NCBI GenBank assembly: GCA_016715065.1
Contig: JADKBN010000004.1
Location: 62,001-126,000 of the forward strand
Reading direction: 5' to 3'
Source of the DNA: Fibrobacterota bacterium
Lineage (GTDB): Bacteria > Fibrobacterota > Fibrobacteria > UBA5070
Length of the DNA stretch: 64,000 bases
Part shown: positions 35,640 to 44,367 of the stretch, piece after piece
Layout: every line of letters begins with the position of its first letter
How positions within the stretch are numbered: the stretch's first letter is position 1
The notes under the pieces: generated by a model
The model's input: only the letters and a program-made list of their open reading frames with translations
Databases searched by the model: none
Told to the model about the DNA's origin: nothing
Position numbers and translations under genes: made by a program

Positions 35640-37351
35640 TTGAGGACGTAGATCTCGTCGATGTTGTGGAGCGCCCCGCCCAGAACGGTGGGTTGGATAT
35701 TTCCGAACCGGTTGCGGATCGCGTACATGGTCTCGGGGTGGCCCAGGTACACGTAGGGCAGTTCGCGGCGCACCACGGACTGGAGGCTGTCGTAGGCGCG
35801 TTTGCGTGCGGCGGTGTCGGCGGTGGTCACCCCGGCGATCACCAGGCTGTCCAGCGTGGCTTCCCAGGCGGTGGCGGGAGTTTTCTGCTTGGGATACCAC
35901 ATGTGCGTGCGTCCGGAGGACTTCCACACGTTGGCCCCGAAGTGGGGATCGCCGCCGCCGGTGAGGCCAAGCAGGATGGCGTCCCAATCGAAGGTCGCGT
36001 CGATGCGGCTCACCAATGCGTTGAACTCCACCTGCACGAACACCACTTCCATGCCCAGCGCTTCCAGATCCTTGCGGATCAGCCCCGCCATGTCGATGCG
36101 CATCTGGTTTTCGGTATTGGTCAGAAGCGTGAACTTGACGCGATTGCCCTTGGCGTCGCGGAGTTTTCCGTCCGGTCCTTTTTTGAAGCCTGCCGCGGAA
36201 AGTTCCGCCTGCGCGGAGTCGATGTCCTTTTTCAGGGGGCTCAAGGACGCATTCCACCAATATTTGTCATTGGGGGAGAATGGGCCGTTGGCGTCGCCTC
36301 CCAGGCCGTTCCAGATGATGTCCCGGATGGTCTTGCGGTCGATCGCCCAACTGATGGCGCGGCGAAACCGCGCGTCTTTGAACCAGGAGAGCTTCACGGG
36401 GTCCACGTAGGGCTTGCCCTTCGGGTCGTTGTCCATGTTCTGGTTGAAGCTGAGGAACACCTTGGCCAGGCTCGGGCCCAGCTTGTGGACCGTGAAATTG
36501 CCTTGGGTTTCTTCCGGCTTGATCACCGGGAAATCCTGGGGAGTCACGCTGATGACGTCGATTTCTCCGGCCTTGAATTTCAGGACTTCCGCCTTTTGGT
36601 CCTGGACGATGGTCAGCAGGATGGTGTCCAGGTAGGGCAGCGCAAAGCCTGCGGAATCCTTGCGAAACCAGTGGGGGTTGGGCACGAAGATCCCGCGGCT
36701 TCCGGGCTCGTAGCGGACCAGCCGGAAGGGCCCCGCGCCGATCAATGAATCAGGCGGAGTGTCGATTCCGTAGGCGGCGTTGAAGGCAATGCCGGTCTTG
36801 CCGGAAAGTCGCTTTTCGGAAAGGATCTGGAGTCCGCCCGCGGCGGAAAGGAACGGCCCGAAAACCGTGGGCAGACGGAATTCGACCGTCAGGCTGTCCA
36901 GCGCCCTCACTTGGGGAAGTTTCCCATCCACCATCAGGATGTCGCGCATGGCGCATTCCACGGCGGTATCGAAGGCGAGCTTGGTCCAAGTGAACACCAC
37001 GTCGCTGGCGCGAAGCGGGGAGCCGTCGTTGAACGAAAGCCCCGGTCGCAACTTGAAGGTGTAGACCTTGGCGGTGGAATCCACCGTCCAGCTTTCGGCC
37101 AGTTGCGGTTTGGGCAGGCCCGTGTGCGCGTCGGTTTCCGTCAGGCCCGCGAAGATGTACTGCGAAAATTCCGAGGAAGAGGACTCGTTGGAGACGATGG
37201 GGTTGAACGTTTTGGGACCACCCCAGCTGGAGAGGACCAGCGTTCCTCCATGTTTTGGGGACCGCTTCGCCTGGTTTCCATCGGTGTGCTCCGATGGTTG
37301 GCAGGAGAAAAAAACCAAGGTGGAGGCGAGGACGAGCGTCGATTTGCGCAT
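35636..37351 (-). CDS. oppA: Family 5 extracellular solute-binding lipoprotein (OppA/DppA-like)
   Basis: ATG 37351 gives 571 residues with a lipoprotein signal (MRKSTLVLASTLVFFSC, Cys17). SBP_bac_5 signatures follow: GGTLVLSSWGGPKTFNPIVS, LAESWTVDSTAKVYTFKLRP, FNDGSPLRASDVVFTW and FRRAISWAIDRKTI. The protein captures its ligand (typically a peptide, sometimes nickel or an oligosaccharide) outside the inner membrane and delivers it to OppBC. The ligand cannot be read from sequence; in a polysaccharide degrader an oligosaccharide is plausible. The ModA-like gene ends 28 nt upstream on the same strand, so the transcript may start there. Confidence 0.92.
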   Translation of the reverse strand: MRKSTLVLASTLVFFSCQPSEHTDGNQAKRSPKHGGTLVLSSWGGPKTFNPIVSNESSSSEFSQYIFAGLTETDAHTGLPKPQLAESWTVDSTAKVYTFKLRPGLSFNDGSPLRASDVVFTWTKLAFDTAVECAMRDILMVDGKLPQVRALDSLTVEFRLPTVFGPFLSAAGGLQILSEKRLSGKTGIAFNAAYGIDTPPDSLIGAGPFRLVRYEPGSRGIFVPNPHWFRKDSAGFALPYLDTILLTIVQDQKAEVLKFKAGEIDVISVTPQDFPVIKPEETQGNFTVHKLGPSLAKVFLSFNQNMDNDPKGKPYVDPVKLSWFKDARFRRAISWAIDRKTIRDIIWNGLGGDANGPFSPNDKYWWNASLSPLKKDIDSAQAELSAAGFKKGPDGKLRDAKGNRVKFTLLTNTENQMRIDMAGLIRKDLEALGMEVVFVQVEFNALVSRIDATFDWDAILLGLTGGGDPHFGANVWKSSGRTHMWYPKQKTPATAWEATLDSLVIAGVTTADTAARKRAYDSLQSVVRRELPYVYLGHPETMYAIRNRFGNIQPTVLGGALHNIDEIYVLK

Positions 37352-37379
37352 ACGCCCCGGAAAGGTAGCCGAACGATGC

Positions 37380-38300
37380 CTATTGCGGGACGGGAAGCAA
37401 GCCGCGAGCCGCCAGGATGGACCGCCCCTTGGGGGACTGCATGAATTGCAGGAAGCTCCGTTTGGCATCGGCGCGCGTGGGATTGACGGATTTCAGGGCG
37501 ATCACGGAGGGCCGAAGCACCGGGGCCCAGGCAGGATCCAACGCGACCCATCGGCCTTGGCCAGCCACGGGGGTGTTCCACAAAAGCGATTGGGGCAGGA
37601 ATGCGTCGGTGATTGGCGCGATCGCGGGGCTTGCCTTGGCCTGTTTGTGGGCCTTGCCGGATTTTTTTGAGGTGTCCTTGTGGGCGGAGTCCTTTTTGAG
37701 CGACTGCTTGGCCGTGTCCGAATCCGTTGCCTCGAGCGTATCGGAAGCCTCGGTTGGTTCCGCGGCAAGTGGCTTGTAGGCAACCAGGGAATCCACCACC
37801 ACCTGGGGGTTGGCCAGTACCACCAGACGCTTGCGGATGTCCGGCCAGGTCTGGAGATTGTGCAGGGCGTCCACGGCTGCGCGACCGTCCGGAGAAAGAA
37901 TCGTGTCGGCGATGGCGATCCGGCCGATGCCATCTCGATTGAGGTGGGACAGTTGCGCGTCCGGTTGGACTTTGGAGCCTCGCACCCAGGTTCCCACCGG
38001 GGCAGCGGCGACCACCAGAACGCCCTCCTCGGCGCGAGGAGAGTTCGCGAGCGCGTCGGCATGGTTGCGGGAGCCAGACAGGAAAAGGTCCACCCCGGGG
38101 GCTTTGGCGGCTTCCGCCATCGCTCCAGAGCTTCCATAGATCACTCGTGTGGGGATGCCCGACTGCGTGGTGAACGCCTTTCGCAATTCGTCGAGGGCGG
38201 GCTGGAACTCCGAGGAGGCCGTCATCGAAACCTGGGCGTGCGACGCGCCGACAACGGCGAGGGCGACCAAGACACAGAATTTATCCATGCAAACGCGCAT
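37380..38300 (-). CDS. ModA-like periplasmic solute-binding protein with Lys/Ser-rich insert
   Basis: ATG 38300 has GAGGAG 6 nt upstream and a signal peptide (MDKFCVLVALAVVGASHA). The 306-residue protein matches the molybdate-binding family: SMTASSEFQPALDELRKAF, GSSGAMAEAAKAPGVDLFLS, IAIADTILSPDGRAAVDAL and FLQFMQSPKGRSILAARGLL. Between about residues 185 and 235 there is a low-complexity stretch of Asp/Thr/Ser and then Lys/Ser/His (KDSAHKDTSKKSGKAHKQAK) not expected in ModA. There is no modB or modC nearby; the next genes are oppABCDF. It may bind another oxyanion or assist the transporter downstream. Confidence 0.75.
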   Translation of the reverse strand: MRVCMDKFCVLVALAVVGASHAQVSMTASSEFQPALDELRKAFTTQSGIPTRVIYGSSGAMAEAAKAPGVDLFLSGSRNHADALANSPRAEEGVLVVAAAPVGTWVRGSKVQPDAQLSHLNRDGIGRIAIADTILSPDGRAAVDALHNLQTWPDIRKRLVVLANPQVVVDSLVAYKPLAAEPTEASDTLEATDSDTAKQSLKKDSAHKDTSKKSGKAHKQAKASPAIAPITDAFLPQSLLWNTPVAGQGRWVALDPAWAPVLRPSVIALKSVNPTRADAKRSFLQFMQSPKGRSILAARGLLPVPQ

Positions 38301-38371
38301 GTGGGACTCCTCTGGCGAGGGTAACAACGTAGTTCTTACAAGGTCTCCATGGCCACTGTAGGGGAGATCGG

Positions 38372-38397
38372 GACTTATCTTCCAAGCTAGACTTATC
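38372..38397 (+). promoter_or_regulatory. Direct repeat GACTTATC upstream of nadB
   Basis: GACTTATC occurs at 38372-38379 and 38390-38397, 18 nt apart start to start, just upstream of the nadB ribosome binding site. The arrangement is that of a regulator binding on one face of the helix over nearly two turns. No regulator can be named. Confidence 0.3.
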
Positions 38398-38418
38398 AAG
38401 GAAAGAAGGATCCAGCCT

Positions 38419-40020
38419 GTGTCCAAGAGTGTGCAATCCGTGGATTTCCTGGTGGTGGGAAGCGGGATCGCCGGTCTGACCTATGCGCTGAAGGTGGCAC
38501 AGGCCGGAACCGTGGCCATCCTCACCAAGGCAGACGCCGGAGAAACCGGAACCAGGTGGGCGCAGGGCGGAATCGCCTCGGTGATGTCCGCCGACGACAA
38601 CTTTTCCAGCCACGTCGACGATACCTTGGTAGCCGGGGACGGATTGTGCGATCTGGATGCGGTGAACATCCTGGTGGAGGAAGGCCCTCAGGCCGTGCGG
38701 AACCTGATCGCCTGGGGTGTGAACTTCACCCGGCTGGGCGGCAAGGCGAGCCCTTTCGATCTGCATCGCGAGGGCGGACACGGAAAGGCTCGCATCCTGC
38801 ATGCCGGCGACATCACGGGGGCGGAAATCGAGCGTGCGTTGCTGGAGGCCGTGCGCAACCACCCGAACATCCGCGTGTTGGAGCACCGCTTCGCGCTGGA
38901 ATTGATCACGGGACATTTTCTGATCGAGCAGATCGATGCCAAGCTGACCTGCCATGGAGTTTATGCGCTGGACCGGGATTCCGGACGGATCGAGACGTGG
39001 CTTTCGCCGCGCACGGTGCTGTGCACCGGCGGGGTGGGTCAGGTGTACCTGCATACCACCAATCCAGGTGTTTCCACCGGCGATGGCATCGCCATGGCTT
39101 CGCGCGCCGGAGCCCGCGTGGCCAACATGGAGTTTTTGCAATTCCATCCGACGGCCCTGTACGATCCCATGCGCGGCCCGTTCTTGATTTCCGAGGCCGT
39201 GCGAGGTGCCGGGGCCATTTTGCTGGACAGCCACGGCGAGGCGTTCATGGCCGAAGAACACGCGCTGAAGGACCTGGCTCCCCGCGACATCGTCACCCGG
39301 GCGATCGACCGGCGCATGAAGGCGTTGGGCGACTCGTGCGTGTACCTGGATGCGCGCGCCTTGGGGGCCCATGCGCAAAAGAAATTCCCCAACATCTACG
39401 CACGCTGTCTGGAAGCCGGAATCAGGATGGATCGCGAACCGATTCCTGTCACACCTTCCGCCCACTACCTGTGCGGAGGCATCGACACCGACCTCCATGG
39501 CCGCACCAGCATCCGAGGCCTTTACGCATGCGGAGAATGCGCCCACACGGGCGTGCACGGCGCCAACCGGCTAGCCTCCAATTCTCTCTTGGAAGCGGTG
39601 GTGTTCTCCGCCCGAGCGGCGGAGCATTCGCTGGCCCAGAAGGTTTCACCCGTTGCTTCCGGTCGAGTCCGACGCTGGGACCGCAAGGGCACCAAGGAAC
39701 ATCGCGAGGAAATCGTGATCCGCCACCTGCACGACACCGTCCGGCGGATCATGTGGAATTTCGTGGGGATCGTGCGCACCTCCGACCGCCTGCAGCGCGC
39801 CGCTAGGCACCTGCGTCTGGTCCGCGACGAAGTGGAGGTGTTCTACAAGGGCACGGTGATCACGCAGAGCCTGCTGGAGCTGCGCAACGCGGCGAGGGTG
39901 GCCCAGCTCATCACCGAATGCGCCATCCGCCGTCGGGAAAGCCGAGGACTTCACAGTTCCCTGGACTTCCCCCGCCACGCCAAGGAACCTCGCAACACCG
40001 TGTTGCGCCACCGCGTCTGA
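38419..40020 (+). CDS. nadB: L-aspartate oxidase
   Basis: GTG 38419 follows GAAGGA (38405-38410) at 8 nt; 533 residues. NadB oxidises L-aspartate to iminoaspartate for quinolinate and NAD synthesis, with FAD. Visible motifs: DFLVVGSGIAGLTYAL (FAD Rossmann), GTRWAQGGIASV, FDLHREGGHGKARILH, the catalytic region HPTALYDPMRGPFLISEAVRG, and HTGVHGANRLASNSLLEAVV. The C-terminal helical domain is complete. It is related to SdhA but lacks the FAD-attaching His pattern of that family. nadA and nadC are not in the window. A terminator follows. Confidence 0.95.
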   Translation: MSKSVQSVDFLVVGSGIAGLTYALKVAQAGTVAILTKADAGETGTRWAQGGIASVMSADDNFSSHVDDTLVAGDGLCDLDAVNILVEEGPQAVRNLIAWGVNFTRLGGKASPFDLHREGGHGKARILHAGDITGAEIERALLEAVRNHPNIRVLEHRFALELITGHFLIEQIDAKLTCHGVYALDRDSGRIETWLSPRTVLCTGGVGQVYLHTTNPGVSTGDGIAMASRAGARVANMEFLQFHPTALYDPMRGPFLISEAVRGAGAILLDSHGEAFMAEEHALKDLAPRDIVTRAIDRRMKALGDSCVYLDARALGAHAQKKFPNIYARCLEAGIRMDREPIPVTPSAHYLCGGIDTDLHGRTSIRGLYACGECAHTGVHGANRLASNSLLEAVVFSARAAEHSLAQKVSPVASGRVRRWDRKGTKEHREEIVIRHLHDTVRRIMWNFVGIVRTSDRLQRAARHLRLVRDEVEVFYKGTVITQSLLELRNAARVAQLITECAIRRRESRGLHSSLDFPRHAKEPRNTVLRHRV

Positions 40021-40071
40021 GATCACGAGAATTCCTGGTCTCTTCCGGATCGCGGTCGTTTTTTGACCAAT

Positions 40072-40109
40072 AAAAAGGCCACCCCGGAGTTTGTCCGAGG
40101 TGGCCTTTT
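40072..40109. terminator. Bidirectional intrinsic terminator between nadB and the convergent lipoprotein gene
   Basis: AAAAGGCCACC (40073-40083) pairs perfectly with GGTGGCCTTTT (40099-40109); inside the loop CGGA and TCCG can pair further. A run of A on the left and of T on the right make it work on both strands, as expected between converging genes. Confidence 0.85.
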
Positions 40110-40126
40110 GGGTCTGGAGTGCGCGA

Positions 40127-42790
40127 TTACTTGACGGTTGTGGTGTCTTTCGCGACGACTGGATTGGTGCCGCCGGAAAGCTGCGGACGGCGCACCAGCT
40201 GGATGCGGTCGATTTCCAACGAGCCTTCAAGATTTTTCAGCAAGGTGTTCCGAAGCGCATCGGAGTACCAAGGTTCGCGGGGTTGGTGGCAATCGCCGCA
40301 TGCGATCGTGTCCGATCCCACGACGATCCTCGAGGGGTCGGAATGGGTGAGAGCGGCGAGCGCGGCCTTGTTGGTTCCAGGCTGGAGGATCGACCAGCGG
40401 AAGTTGGTGATGTCGTTTTTGGTCCAGAAATCGTGGTCGGCATCCCACACCCACTTGGGTTTCCAAGCGCTGGAGTGCCCGATCGCACCCTGGAACTTGG
40501 ACAGGCCCATGTTGATCATCTTGGCGGAATCCGGATAGCCCGCGATGATCCAGTAGCTCTTCGGATTCGTCTCGGTGGAATCCAACACGGTGGTGGGCTT
40601 GTAGGCGTTGCCAGCCGCGTAGAAGGCGGAGTAGTCCAGCACGAAGCGGCGCCACTGGGGGCCGACCCATTCGACGTAGCGGTGGAAGCCGTCGTGGTAG
40701 TATCCGTTTTGGTTGTCGTTTTTCTTCCAGGTCATTTCGGTGACCATGGGCATGGAGTCGGGCAGCGTAGCGCTGGCCTTGTTCCATCGCGCCCAGAAGA
40801 CGATGCGATAGGTTTCACCCATCATGGAGGCGGGGACGCCCACCGAATAGCCTGCGTAGCCCGGACCGGCCTTGCCGTCGGAAATCTCCTCGGCGCCCAT
40901 GTCCGGAATCCGGAAGTTGATCTTTCCGTGTCGGAATCCGATTTGGGATGTCCATCCGCCGGTGGTGGTGTCGGTGACGTTGGCTTCCATCTGATTGGGC
41001 GTGCCGGTGCTGACACAGTAGCCGCAGGCCCAGAAGCGCCAGTCGTAGCCGATTTTCCGGGTCAGGCTGTTCTGCTCGAAGTCATCCACCAGAAGCGTGT
41101 CTCCTTCGATGACATACCGACGGGAGTCAGGAATCGAGTTCGACCATCCGTTGCGGGCGGCAACCACGCGCAGCCACTGGCTCTTGGTGACCAACAAGGT
41201 ATCCCCTTGCTGGATCTTGCGAGTGGTTCCCGTGGGGGCACCAGTGGCATCCCAGCTGGGAGTGGTGCTGTCGCGCGTGACGTAGAGGTTGACGCCAGGG
41301 GAGCGAGTCGCGAGTTTCACCGTCTGGTAGTCCCGATAGACGCCGGAATCCGGAGCGAACAAGATCTTGGATACCTTGAAGGTGTAATTGCCGGAAGCGA
41401 TGTCAGAAGCACCCCAGCCTGATTTGCAGGCGATGGCTTTGACCGCGACGTTGGAATCCAGGCGCAGCAGGGAGTCTGGATTGTACTCGGTGGAGGAGCA
41501 CGTCGGTACGGTCCCGTCCAAGGTGTAGCGGATGGAGGCGCCGATGGCCGAATCCGTGATGGTCAGCATCTGGGTGGTGTCGTAGTTGCCGGTGCGGAAT
41601 CCCAGATTGGGGGTGGCCACCTTGAAGGTGTAGGCGGCACTGGCGATGGGGCTTTTGCGCCAGCCTTGGCGCATGGCGATGGCCTTGATCGTTGTATTGC
41701 TGTCGATCAGGAGGCTGTCGGTGAACTGGAAGGATTGGTCGGTGGGATTGGATCCGTCGGTGGTGTAATACACGGGGATTCCGGAAGGGCTCTTCAAGTT
41801 CAAGTATCGCTGCGAGGTGTAGGACCCTGCCTTGAGCGATATGACCGGAGTTGCCGCGATCATGCGGATGGTCGTCGTGCAAGCCGGGCTGGCGATGTTC
41901 CTACCGCGGAAGGATTTGGCGATGATGGTGGAGCTGTCGGAAACCAGGATGGAATCCCGGTAGATCGGGGAGGTCTCGTTGGGATCGCCGCCGTCTGTGG
42001 TATAGCGGACGGTGTCGCTGGGCCCGGCTCCCATGATGGCCACTTTCTTGGCCACCTTTGCGCTGTCTTGGCGAGGCGTGCTGAAATATGGCTTGGCCAC
42101 GCGTTTGCCGATCACGAATTCGATGGTCACCGTGTCGGAAGAAACCGTTCCTGCGCTGGTGGTCCGCAACGAGGCCGCTTTGATGGTGGTGGTCCCTTCG
42201 ATGCGCTTGGTCGCGCCGCTGGCGACCTTGGGGTCGGAGGAGGTCAGGCGGGACGACGCCCCGTTGGTGGTGTACCGAATGCTGTCGGAAGTGCCGGTGG
42301 CGGCGTCGAACTTCAAGACGACAAAATCCGGGAAGTCGCGTTGGTCGGCCGGATAATCGACCGGGGTGATGGTCGGCGCGTCCAGGCGGCGAATGACCTG
42401 GATGGTTTCCTTCTTGGATGTGTCGTTGGCCAGGCGCACGACGATCGAGTTGACACCGACGTTCAGCGAGACCGGCTTGGAGGTGAAGTCTCCCGAGGAG
42501 GCCATGTTCGCATCGGTCCCGTTGACGCTGACCTTGGCCCCGCTGGCGGGACTCACCTTGCCGCGAATGGTGATGGAGGCAGAGGCGTTCGGGACGGTGG
42601 TGTCTCCGTTGGCCGGGCTGGTGATGTTCAGCGTGTAGTCGACCGCGGAACTGCCCGTCCCGTTGTTGACAGTGGTGGTGTTCGTCTCGCTCGAGGTGGG
42701 AGCGGATCCTTTGCTGTCGTCGCAGGAGGCCAACAAAAGCCCCGTGGCAGCCAAGCCCAGGGCGGTTGCCCAAACAAGTGGTTTCCTCAT
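40127..42790 (-). CDS. Large lipoprotein with chitobiase-C-terminal-type repeats and a terminal binding domain
   Basis: ATG 42790 has GAGGAG 8 nt upstream; 887 residues. The lipobox is LLASC (Cys near residue 22). Then come a Ser/Thr-rich linker, an Ig domain (ITSPANGDTTVPNASASI), and about five CHB_HEX_C-type repeats with the signature Y(T/Y)TDG.(D/N)P (VRYTTDGGDPNETSPIYRDS; VYYTTDGSNPTDQSFQ; IRYTLDGTVPTCSSTEYN). The last ~270 residues look like a carbohydrate-binding jelly roll (DDFEQNSLTRKIGYDWRFWA; WARWNKASATLPDSMP). A CxxCH motif (CGDCHQ, residues 831-836) lies near the end. The protein is probably on the cell surface and glycan-binding; no catalytic site is visible. Confidence 0.8.
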   Translation of the reverse strand: MRKPLVWATALGLAATGLLLASCDDSKGSAPTSSETNTTTVNNGTGSSAVDYTLNITSPANGDTTVPNASASITIRGKVSPASGAKVSVNGTDANMASSGDFTSKPVSLNVGVNSIVVRLANDTSKKETIQVIRRLDAPTITPVDYPADQRDFPDFVVLKFDAATGTSDSIRYTTNGASSRLTSSDPKVASGATKRIEGTTTIKAASLRTTSAGTVSSDTVTIEFVIGKRVAKPYFSTPRQDSAKVAKKVAIMGAGPSDTVRYTTDGGDPNETSPIYRDSILVSDSSTIIAKSFRGRNIASPACTTTIRMIAATPVISLKAGSYTSQRYLNLKSPSGIPVYYTTDGSNPTDQSFQFTDSLLIDSNTTIKAIAMRQGWRKSPIASAAYTFKVATPNLGFRTGNYDTTQMLTITDSAIGASIRYTLDGTVPTCSSTEYNPDSLLRLDSNVAVKAIACKSGWGASDIASGNYTFKVSKILFAPDSGVYRDYQTVKLATRSPGVNLYVTRDSTTPSWDATGAPTGTTRKIQQGDTLLVTKSQWLRVVAARNGWSNSIPDSRRYVIEGDTLLVDDFEQNSLTRKIGYDWRFWACGYCVSTGTPNQMEANVTDTTTGGWTSQIGFRHGKINFRIPDMGAEEISDGKAGPGYAGYSVGVPASMMGETYRIVFWARWNKASATLPDSMPMVTEMTWKKNDNQNGYYHDGFHRYVEWVGPQWRRFVLDYSAFYAAGNAYKPTTVLDSTETNPKSYWIIAGYPDSAKMINMGLSKFQGAIGHSSAWKPKWVWDADHDFWTKNDITNFRWSILQPGTNKAALAALTHSDPSRIVVGSDTIACGDCHQPREPWYSDALRNTLLKNLEGSLEIDRIQLVRRPQLSGGTNPVVAKDTTTVK

Positions 42791-42858
42791 CGTGCGCGCT
42801 CCTCGAATGGGTAGTTCAGAGACTCCCCCCAAACGAAGAGGGAATCCGCAGTCTTTCC

Positions 42859-42888
42859 ATTCTATGCACCTAACTGCAGCGGCGTCAA
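42859..42888 (-). promoter_or_regulatory. Sigma70-type promoter of the large lipoprotein gene
   Basis: On the minus strand TTGACG (42888-42883), 18-nt spacer, TAGAAT (42864-42859); five of six matches in each box. Transcription would start near 42852, giving a leader of about 60 nt to the ATG at 42790. Confidence 0.6.
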
Positions 42889-42935
42889 GGACTTCCGAAA
42901 AGAGCGGGCATTTTCCGTCCTCCCCGAGCCTGGGT

Positions 42936-44360
42936 TCAGTAGGCGAACGCCACCGGTACGAATCGTTTCGCGCCCTTGGCGACTTGGAGTGAATCCAGCT
43001 GTTTTTCTCCGATCACGATCCCTGCGGAGTTTCTGGCCTGCAGGCGCAAGGAGTGCACCCCGGCCTGGACAGGAATGCGCAGGATCCTTACCTGGCGCGG
43101 AAGCCAGATGCTCATTCGCACGTCGGATTGTTCGATCTGGCCTTGGGCGACGTCCATACCGACGTTGGTCAGGAGGTCCACCAAAGGATTGCCGGTCCGG
43201 ATGGCGCTTTTGGCTTTCTGGGCAGCCAGAGTGCGCGTGGCCACTCGCACGACGGTCCGGGCCATGATCGCGGGCTCTTCCTCTTCCACTGCCTTGCCCA
43301 GCAGATCCCGGGTGTCGAAAATGGGTTGGGTCGCAACGGATGGCCCCTGGTCCACGCTTGCGGTGACGGAGCCCACCTGGGAGATCGTTTCTTTCAGGAT
43401 CGGCAACGTGAAATTCACGCTGAAGGTGCGCCCGGAACCGGGCACTCCCGGAACGGGCAGTACGTTGAACGTCTGCTTTCCGGTGGCGGGATTGTTGTAG
43501 TAGTAGGAAAACATCCCGGTTTTGAGCCATGTCCCCCAGGCGCGCATTTGGTCTATCACCGGCGAACGTCCCTGGTAGCACACCACGACGATCTCCGCAG
43601 GCGATTGTTCGAGATTGCGGCTGGAGTCGAGTTGAGCCGCCGAGGGAGAAAGATTCCACCGGGAAATTTCGTCGTTGAATCCCTCGCTTCGCAGACGGAA
43701 GGCGGCGTCGGCTTTCAACGGATCCGGCATGGGCAACTTGGATCCCTGCCAGGCGGCCAGACTGCGGCGCAAGGAAACCACGCTGTTGTCGGATTCTCCA
43801 CCGGATTGAAATGTCAGCCAATGCAGGGTTTCCAACATGGCCTCGCCATGTTGGCCATTGACCCCTTTGGAATTCAATTCGTTCAGTAAAATCACGCCAC
43901 GGCGCGCCTCGACCAAGGCTCCATCCTGGTCGCCTTTGGCGAGCCGGCCCACCAGCTGCAGCTGCGACAGGAAAACCCGCTCGTAGGCGCGGAAACGGTA
44001 GGGGCGGACGTTGTCGTTGACCACCAAGGCGGCGGCTTCGTTGGAGACCGACCTGGCATGGAGGTCCTCGAACAGGTTGTCGGCTTTGTCCAACCAATAA
44101 ATGGAACTGTCCCACTGGCCGGCGAAATGGTGGAGGACCCCCAAATCCAGTGCGTAGAGCGGATCCGAGCCGGAGTCGTACAGCTTGACGTTCTTTCGCA
44201 CGGTTTCCAAAGATCGGCGCGGATCCCCCTGCGCCAGATCCTGTCGGAAGGCCGAAAGACGTTCCACGCCGTCGTTGGCGCACCCAGCGAGGGCGAAGGC
44301 GACAAGCGCGCTCGCCAAGGCGTTGCGGCGCGGGAAGCGCCGCGGAAGAAGGACGGACAT
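42936..44360 (-). CDS. COG3014-like lipoprotein paired with LpoB
   Basis: The ATG at 44360 lies 7 nt after the lpoB stop. The 474-residue product begins with a lipoprotein signal (ALASALVAFALAGC) followed by helical TPR-like repeats (LYALDLGVLHHFAGQWDSSI; NEAAALVVNDNVRPYRFRAY) and a beta-rich C-terminal half (VCYQGRSPVIDQMRAWG; WLPRQVRILRIPVQAGVHSL). This matches uncharacterised COG3014, a family commonly encoded beside LpoB-like proteins. A shared envelope function, perhaps in peptidoglycan synthesis control, is inferred from that pairing only. Confidence 0.7.
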   Translation of the reverse strand: MSVLLPRRFPRRNALASALVAFALAGCANDGVERLSAFRQDLAQGDPRRSLETVRKNVKLYDSGSDPLYALDLGVLHHFAGQWDSSIYWLDKADNLFEDLHARSVSNEAAALVVNDNVRPYRFRAYERVFLSQLQLVGRLAKGDQDGALVEARRGVILLNELNSKGVNGQHGEAMLETLHWLTFQSGGESDNSVVSLRRSLAAWQGSKLPMPDPLKADAAFRLRSEGFNDEISRWNLSPSAAQLDSSRNLEQSPAEIVVVCYQGRSPVIDQMRAWGTWLKTGMFSYYYNNPATGKQTFNVLPVPGVPGSGRTFSVNFTLPILKETISQVGSVTASVDQGPSVATQPIFDTRDLLGKAVEEEEPAIMARTVVRVATRTLAAQKAKSAIRTGNPLVDLLTNVGMDVAQGQIEQSDVRMSIWLPRQVRILRIPVQAGVHSLRLQARNSAGIVIGEKQLDSLQVAKGAKRFVPVAFAY

Positions 44361-44367
44361 GGCCGCC

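Noticed and set aside
40286..40300. Calling the large lipoprotein a cytochrome
   Set aside because: A single CxxCH in 887 residues without a visible distal ligand is too weak; kept only as a finding.
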